Source: Cladorhizidae sp. MBARI D1340-BT2
Lineage: Eukaryota; Porifera; Demospongiae; Poecilosclerida; Cladorhizidae
DNA: 64,000 bases
Direction of reading: 5' to 3'
NCBI GenBank assembly: GCA_028752905.1
Contig: JAQNBH010000015.1
Coordinates: 34,392,163-34,456,162, forward strand
Of the stretch, positions 12,301 to 21,300 are shown piece by piece (positions within the stretch are counted from its first letter, which is position 1; every line of letters starts with the position of its first letter). The notes beneath the pieces were generated by a model, which saw only the letters and a program-made list of their open reading frames with translations, was not told where the DNA came from and did no database searches. The translations under genes were made by a program, and so were the position numbers.

Positions 12301-15300
12301 ACGTCTGTGCACCAACCTCTCGTCCTTTTGTTTCCCCCACTATCCTCTGAGGAATCCTCAGATGACGAGTTTGACTCCTCCACATCTACAGAATGTGTGT
12401 ATGGTCAAGGACGTACTAGAAAGCATCCTAGAGGTCTGGAATCACGACCTCGACGGCTATCCTCGTGCAGTGGTCAAGGCTAAGTGTTGTGTCATGTGTG
12501 AGGGTACAAGAGGAAGCGTGGCAGCAGACATGAGTCTCAAACTTTGTGCTCTACCTGCCAAGTTCACCTGTGCGTGTAGGTGCTTTGAGAAGTTCCACAA
12601 GCATGTGGATTACTGCCTGATCCCCTCAGCCTGTCTTCTAGTCGAAACGTCGAGTAAATTAAAAAAATTGAAGTTGATTATTGAGAAGGTGATTTTAATA
12701 TATATTATATAATTATTTTATTTTTTGCTTGTGTGTCGTGATGTGTTATGTTTATGCACACATACACTACACTTGTGTGACACTACCCACCTGCCGGTGT
12801 TATGTACATGGCATGTGTCTACAGAGCAGTGCTTGTCTCTGTCTGTAACATCCTTTGTGTCTTTTTTAGGATGTGAATTATCTGCTCGCTTGTCAAGTGT
12901 GCGAGTGTTTTGTGTTGTCAGACTAAATCTCAGTCTTACCTCCACGTGGTAACACTGTCAACAGTTTGGGGTTGGCTAACAAGGAAGGCATCTATTACAT
13001 ACATATACATACATAAATATCATTTTGTTTAGTGGATTCAGCATTTTATGAATCCATAAATGCCAAAACAGAGACCATTTAGTGTAGGTTTGTGTAGAAA
13101 ATGCAGTGCAAAAGTATGACAACACAGTATAATGATATTCACATATTTGTGGTTGGTTGCTAAGCAATCATGATTGAATGGACAATAATCTAGACTAGGG
13201 TTGCTAGGTACTTCATCTCTTTTTGGGTAAATATATTTGTAAAAAAATACAAACAAAATCCCTGCATAAATCTATCCATGAAAGGGTTAATGTGCATCAG
13301 TTTAGGTGCAGTGTGGACAAGCCTTTACAGTTAACAGTTATTCTAAAGTACATGACTAACGATTATTAATCGTTAACATCCCAGGTTTAAAAAATGTCAC
13401 TTACTTATATGAACAATACACACTAACCATGTAAAATATAATTGCACCATGACAACACCTGCTTATACCCGTAACACATAATTACCAAATGTAACACATA
13501 CTTACACGACTTGCATCATGCAAATAATAACAAATGCTCATCCCAACAACCATCACTCCACACAGACAATGCAGGCACCACATTCATACCACTTTTAAAA
13601 GAAAAGCTACGGACATTCTTGCTCAGACAAAACACTATAATTGACAAGCAGAGTTTCAATGCAACTTATACTTCAATAGACTGGTTGTCGCATGAACACT
13701 TATAGCTCATTCGCCCTCCAATGTTGGTTCACAATACGATGCTTGCCAAACGTACCGTACTGTCCTATCGCATTCCACCATCGCATTGAGAACCAGCAAC
13801 ATTATGCTACGATATGACGACAGAACGATTAATTCTACTTATATTCCAGAACCAAACCGCCGAGCGCCTGACCAATCAAAATGCTAGAATTTAGCACATG
13901 ATGAACTGCAGCGACAGCTGTTCAGCTTCAAGTAAAGACTATGACGTTTGTGGACGATGACAAGCTCATTGGAGCACTCGAGACTTCCACCTGCTTGTGG
14001 CAGGTATCTGCAGCATCAGAGCTAGGACAGTGCAAATGGCAAGTCAGGTTGAAAGTGGTACATAGCTGGCTGGTAGTTTTCTAGCTGATATAGTCAGCTA
14101 GTGGCTTTGCTACCACATCGAACTAGAGCACTTCGACAGGTAGTTGTGGTCCTAGCTTGTGGTGCTGTAGGCTTAGCTACCATACAGCACTTCGGCATTG
14201 CTTTGCTGTAGCTACCATACAGCACTTTGGCAGCTAGTAGTTGCAGTCCTAGATTTGCTGTAGCTAGCTACCATACAGCACTTCGTCAGCTAGTAGTTGC
14301 AGTCCTAGCTTTGCTGTAGCTAGCTAGCACTTGGGCAGCTAGTAGTCGCAGTCCTAGCTTTGCTGTAGCTAGGCTTTGCATACAGCACTTTGGCAGCTAG
14401 TAGATGCAGTCCTAGCTTTGCTGTAGCTAGGCTTTGCTAGCTACCATACAGCACTTGGGCAGCTAGTAGTTGCAGCCCTATATCTACTTGGTGGTGCTGT
14501 AGCAAGCTAGTTAAAGATCTAGTCATTAGTGGTGTAACTTGTTTAATAGCAATAGTTCGTCAGGTGGTACAGCTAGAAGGTAAGTAATGTTGTTACATAC
14601 AAACATGTAGCTACAGCAAAATTAACTCCTCATCCACAAGCACCACCAAGTGTACTCTAACTGGGTCTGATGTCCATCGGCGGTGTGTGTGTTGCTCGAC
14701 ATCGCTTCTGCAATGTTATGTCGCGCGAACCATACACAACATGACATCACGATGATGCAACTACACCCGGCGAGCCTCACATTGTGAACAGCCTCAACAA
14801 GATCACTCCAAACTAGCATGTAGAACAACTAAAAACCTCTGAAATACGGACACCTCCACAATGAGGACACCTTCGAACAGACATGTGGATCTTCTCAAGA
14901 AACAGCTGCCCATTCCAAATCTTGTGTACACACCTCTAGCGGAGTGGACTATGAGTGCACCCTAGAGTGTTTGGTTTCTAAAGTGATGATGATTATGCCT
15001 GATTTATAAAGGCCAGTTCACAAGGTCTGCTGCAAGTTTAGCCTGAAAGCTACTCTTGAATTCCTCTCAGGCACCACAGTGAAATCAATGGAGCATTGTC
15101 ACTAGACTTGTTGTGAACTGGCCTAATGCTACACTACACTTCAGTGTTCTCCTTGGGCTACACAAGTGCTGGCTTCTGGCTGACCCGGAGCTGCCTCTGT
15201 GCTGCCTCTGTGCTATAGTTAGCTCTGTAAGCTCCACAACTTCAGAGATTGAAAGTTGCAGAACAAGAGAGATTCCTCTTGAACTCAAATGAGAGTTTAT

Positions 15301-18300
15301 TCCACGTGGGAAAACTGGCTGGCCTCTGAGCTCGACGTGGTGCACTGTGGACAATACCACAGATGTACCAGTTCAAAATTGTTTCCGCCAATGTTTCCCT
15401 AATCATATATCCCATGCCCTACAGCCCTAGCACTATATCCATAGCCCTATGTATATCCTGGCCCTATATCCCTACCCTAGCCTTATATATATATCCCTGG
15501 TCCTATATCTCTAGCCCTACATCCCTAGCCATATAATCCCTAGCCTAGCCCTATATCGCTAGCCCTATATCGCTAGCCCTATATCCCTAGCCCTATATCG
15601 CTAGCCCTATATCCCTAGCCCTATATCCCTAGCCCTATATCCCTAGACCTATATCCCTAGCCCTATATCCCTAGAACTATATCCCTAGTCAATATCCCTA
15701 GCCCTATATCCCTATCCCTATATCCTATCCCTATATCCCTGGCCCCTATATCCTTATCCCTATATCCCTGGCCCCTATATCCTTATCCCTATATCCTATC
15801 CCTATATCCCTAGCCCTATATCCCTAGCCCTATATCCCTATCCCTATATCCTATCCCTATATCCCTAGCCCTATATCCCTATCCCTATATCCTATCCCTA
15901 TATCCCTATCCCTATATTCTATATCCCTAGCCCTATATCCCTTGCCTATATCCCTATCCCTATATCCCTATCCCCTATCCCTATATCCCTAGCCCTATAT
16001 CCTATCCCTATATCCCTAGCCCTATATCCCTAGCCCTATATCCCTAGCCCTATATCCCTAGCCCTATATCCCTAGAACTATATCCCTAGTCAATATCCCT
16101 AGCCCTATATCCCTATCCCTATATCCTATCCCTATATCCCTGGCCCCTATATCCTTATCCCTATATCCCTGGCCCCTATATCCTTATCCCTATATCCTAT
16201 CCCTATATCCCTAGCCCTATATCCCTAGCCCTATATCCCTATCCCTATATCCTATCCCTATATCCCTAGCCCTATATCCCTATCCCTATATCCTATCCCT
16301 ATATCCCTATCCCTATATTCTATATCCCTAGCCCTATATCCCTTGCCTATATCCCTATCCCTATATCCCTATCCCCTATCCCTATATCCCTAGCCCTATA
16401 TCCTATCCCTATATCCCTAGCCCTATATCCCTAGCCCTATATCCCTAGCCCTATATCCCTAGAACTATATCCCTAACCCTATATCCCTAGCCTTATATCC
16501 CTAACCCTATGTACATGTATATCCCTAACCCTACAGTATATCCCTAACCCTACAGTAGGCGCAAAAAAAAGTTCCAGTTCCGTACCTGTTCCAACGCTAA
16601 TGTTATAATGTCTAAGGAAAGTAGAAACGCGGAATCAACGCATAAAAACCAGACGAATAACTCATAACAAACGCGCATTAAGTTTACGTTTCCAATTTTT
16701 AATCTTAGAGGGTTTTTTTTAAATAAATGCGTGCACACGCGCACATAGTTGTTTACAACTGGATGTTAAATCTAGCGAGTGTTTTTTGCTCCACTATGTT
16801 TTCTTCTTCCCAGATGTCATTTTGCCCTTCAAGAAGTTTATTGCTGACTGAAGTATTAGTTATTTCTCTTCCTAGCCTTTTGGCCTGTGCCCACTGTGCC
16901 CACTAGTGTCTGTCCTTCAGGTCTAGCTGTCTACTTAGTATTAGTAGCTTTGCCTTCTAGTTCATTGCTACACTGTGTAGCTAAGATGCATTAGACAAAG
17001 CTTGCTATATAGTTTTTTAGAGGTTAGGTTTGCTAAGCATAGGTGTAGACTAAGGCTGGCAAAAGAAAGCCCCTGCTTTTAATGCCCTCACAGAACCTCT
17101 AGTATAGCAAGCCTTACCTTAGAGAGACTTCACAGAGTAGCTTAGCAGGCCTTGCCTTAGAAAGGTGGAAGATTATACAGAACATCTAGAAGCTTAGCAG
17201 GACTTGCCTTAAAAAACTTAACCTCTAGAAACCCCTAGCTAAGCTTTTGTATGTAACAAGCCACGTTTAATAATATAGAATGTTAGGCCTCGCCTCAATC
17301 ATTAGACCAAGAGATGATGCGTTTACACATTGCTACTCCGGCCAACGGAGAACTCTGTGTCGGTGTAGCCCCCGAGCATGGTGGAGGATGGGTCATATGT
17401 TTGGTGAGGAGCAGTGTAAGAGAGTGGAAAAGTTAACTCGCAAGTGTAAGATATCTGCCATGCATTCCTCTATTGCATGGTGGAGGTCTTAGTATGTTTC
17501 ATTGTACATGTGCAACAGGACCTCAGGCTTCTATGGTTGAGTTATTGGATAAGTTTGTCCTTGATGGCCCCATCGACCTACACATACTAGTCTACTTCCC
17601 TACATTCGCTGGTTCCACAATCTATCTCTCCATGGACTCTATTGAATTTGAGCCTGTATGGGAGAAGTGTTTGGAGTCGATCCAGCAAGCATGCAAGTGT
17701 TGATGCTTGCAAAATAAAGCAATGACATGGACAATTATGTTTATAGTGTTAGTTTTGTAACTGACTGTCATCTTTTACTACATGAAGATTTCCTTTTAAT
17801 AAACTACTACAAGATAAGTTCATATGCTCCACATAGATGTCAGAGAAATGGTGTACACACACCAAGAGACACAAACACTTGGTTGTAAAAATAAGAGCCC
17901 ATGCCTCACACAAAAAAATGTGTCATGCCAATTGGGTAGTCTTGATAGTGGCAGCCAACCATAACACAAGCCTGGCTATACAGTGTTGAAAGTTCACTGG
18001 TGACAGTTATGCACGCTCATTGCTCAATTATTATGGTAACCTTACTACAAGTGAACAAAGATTATAGCAATTTTGAATGAACTACCAGGGAATAAGTACA
18101 ACATTCAATAGCCAGTTGCTGTTTCTTGTAAGTTCAACAATCCTTGGAAGAATTGAGTGCAGTGTGTGGATCTTGAGTTGGACTGCATTCATCAGTCCAT
18201 AAATAACATCCTCTATGCCACAAGTCATCTCCCAAGATAATCCATATTCACTCCAATCTTTTCATTTGGAAAGGTAAGGAAGGGAGGAGATATATCACCT

Positions 18301-21300
18301 TGCCTTTAGGATTTGGAAATCAAATGTTTCCCTGACTCAAGCTAAGCTTGCTAAAGAATAAGCTAAGTTTGCTAAGGAGTAAGCTAAGCCATCAAGATTG
18401 TCTTAAAAAGTCTTAGCCTGTTAAGATGGTCCTTCAAGCCCCCAAGCTAAACTCCAAGCTAAACTCCAAGCCACAACCCAGGCAAAGCTATATATAGATG
18501 CTCTTAAGCTTACCTTTCAAATTTAGAATAAGCTAATCATTCAAGCTTCCTTAAGGGGGGACATCTGCACTTTTTAATTTTAATTTTTTTAACCTGTGGT
18601 TACAACTTTAGAGCTCAGTAGATTCTGCAAACTTCATGGTATGGACTTGATATATAGCTCAAAAGATAGGTCTCTCTGTGTGCTCTCTTTTGATACTAAA
18701 ATATGTTTCATAGGTATAACTATAGGCAAGTTACTACACCCTAAAGCGGAGGGACTTCAAAAACCTGCACCCCAAAACCGCCGTTGGAAACCATTCTGAG
18801 ATGCGAAGTGCAAAAAAATTAAAAATGGTACGAGTGGCTAGAGGAAGCTCTAGAGCATACAATGACTATATTGAGTAGGCGTGAAAAATTGATTACCTGG
18901 TCAAGCGCGCGGTTGGAAAATTGAAGGCGTTGACAAGGCGTCGCCAAATCAACGCCTTCAATTTTCCAACCGCGCGCTTGACCAGGTAATCAATTTTTCA
19001 CGCCTACTCAATATAGTCATTGTATGCTCTAGAGCTTCCTCTAGCCACTCGTACCATTTTTAATTTTTTTGCACTTCGCATCTCAGAATGGTTTCCAACG
19101 GCGGTTTTGGGGTGCAGGTTTTTGAAGTCCCTCCGCTTTAGGGTCTAGTAACTTGCCTATAGTTATACCTATGAAACATATTTTAGTATCAAAAGAGAGC
19201 ACACAGAGAGACCTATCTTTTGAGCTATATATCAAGTCCATACCATGAAGTTTGCAGAATCTACTGAGCTCTAAAGTTGTAACCACAGGTAAAAAAAAAA
19301 TTAAAAAAAAGTGCAGATGTCCCCCCTTAAGCTAAGCCAAGCCAGGTTATAAACTGTAAGCTCAACTAAACTAAACTAAACTTAATAAGCTTTAGAAATG
19401 ACAGGCAACTTACCTTGTTCCACGTGTCTGATGAGCTGACAGTAGAGCTACCTTGGAAGGTCTATTCTAGAGCGGTCCTGCACCGCAGAATGGTGCGCAG
19501 TTAAATGTTGTAGCCCTAGCTGGGTCTGTAGCAGACGCTGGAGCTAGTCAACGTTGTTTCATCAGTCAGCTTCATCTGCTCCTCTATTCCTTCGAGGCTG
19601 GAATTAATATCGGGGGCCTTTTGATGAAGAACGACATTACAAACGGTACAAGAAGCGAGAGGCTACTGAAGACAAAGAAGCTGGAACACAAAGCCGATTG
19701 AACTGAGGCTTACAAACGACTTCGCAAACAAGGGCGAGCAAATTGAACCTCGAATGAATTTGAAGTGCGAAGGAAAAATGATTCTTCACCGTTGGAATGG
19801 AGTTGTTTTTTCATTACCTAGTGGCATTGGAACGACGTTACTAAGAAATGCCAACAGAATATTAACACAGCGCAACCAGAACATTGAGGGCTCCTACTGT
19901 ATGTCCCTAGCCATAACCATCATAAGGTAAGTAAGAATGGGGCCCCTACTGTATGTCCCTAGCCATAAACAGCATAAGGTAAGTAAGAATGGGGCCCCTA
20001 CTGCATGTCCCTAGCCATAACCAGCATAAGGTAAGTAAGAATGGGGCCCCTACTGTATGTCCCTAGCCATAACCAGCATAAGGTAAGTAAGAATGGGGCC
20101 CCTACTGCATGTACCTAGCCATAACCAGCATAAGGTAAGTAAGAATGGGGCCCCTACTGTATGTCCCTAGCCATAACCAGCATAAGGTAAGTAAGAATGG
20201 GGCCCCTACTGTATATCCCTAGCCATAACCAGCATAAGGTACATGTAAGTAAGAATGGGGCCCCTACTACATATCCCTAGCCATCACCAGCATAAGGTAA
20301 GTAAGAATGGGGCCCCTACTGCATGTCCCTAGCCATAACCAGCATAAGGTAAGTAAGAATGGGGCACCTACTGTATGTACCTAGCCATAACCAGCATAAG
20401 GTAAGTAAGAATGGGGCTCCTACTGCATATCCCTAGCCATAACCAGCATAAGGTAAGTAAGAATGGGGCCCCTACTGCATATCCCTAGCCATAACCAGCA
20501 TAAGGTAAGTAAGAATGGGGCCCCTACTGCATGTCCCTAGCCATAACCAGCATAAGGTAAGTAAGAATGGGGCCACTACTGTGTGTCCCTAGCCATAACC
20601 AAGTAAGAATGGGGCCCCTACTGCATATCCCTAGCCATAACCAGCATAAGGTAAGTAAGAATGGGGCCCCTACTGCATGCCCCTAGCCATAACCAGCATA
20701 AGGTAAGTAAGAATGGGGCCCCTACTGTATGTCCCTAGCCATAACCAGCATAAGGTAAGTAAGAATGGGGCCCCTACTGTATGTCCCTAGCCATAACCAG
20801 CATAAGGTAAGTAAGAATGGGGCCCCTACTGTATGTCCCTAGCCATAACCAGCATAAGGTAAGTAAGAATGGGGCCCCTACTGTATGTCCCTAGCCATAA
20901 CCAGCATAAGGTAAGTAAGAATGGGGCCCCTACTGTATATCCCTAGCCATAACCAGCATAAGGTAAGTAAGAATGGGACCCCTACTGCATATCCCTAGCC
21001 ATAACCAGCATAAGGTAAGTAAGAATGGGGCCCCTACTGCATATCCCTAGCCATAACCAGCATAAGGTAAGTAAGAATGGGGCCCCTACTGCATGTCCCT
21101 AGCCATAACCAGCATAAGGTAAGTAAGAATGGGGCCCCTACTGCATGTCCCTAGCCATAACCAGCATAAGGTAAGTAAGAATGGGGCCCCTACTGCATGT
21201 CCCTAGCCATAACCAGCATAAGGTAAGTAAGAATGGGGCCCCTACTGTATGTCCCTAGCTATGTACCTAGCCATAACCAGCATAAGGTAAGTAAGAATGG

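Noticed and set aside
12167..12712. Intact 181-residue gene
   Set aside because: The recognisable motifs lie in two different frames, so this is a decayed transposase-like remnant at best.
18596..19286. Two almost identical 67-residue frames on opposite strands
   Set aside because: They are mirror images caused by the palindrome; such frames appear in any long inverted repeat.
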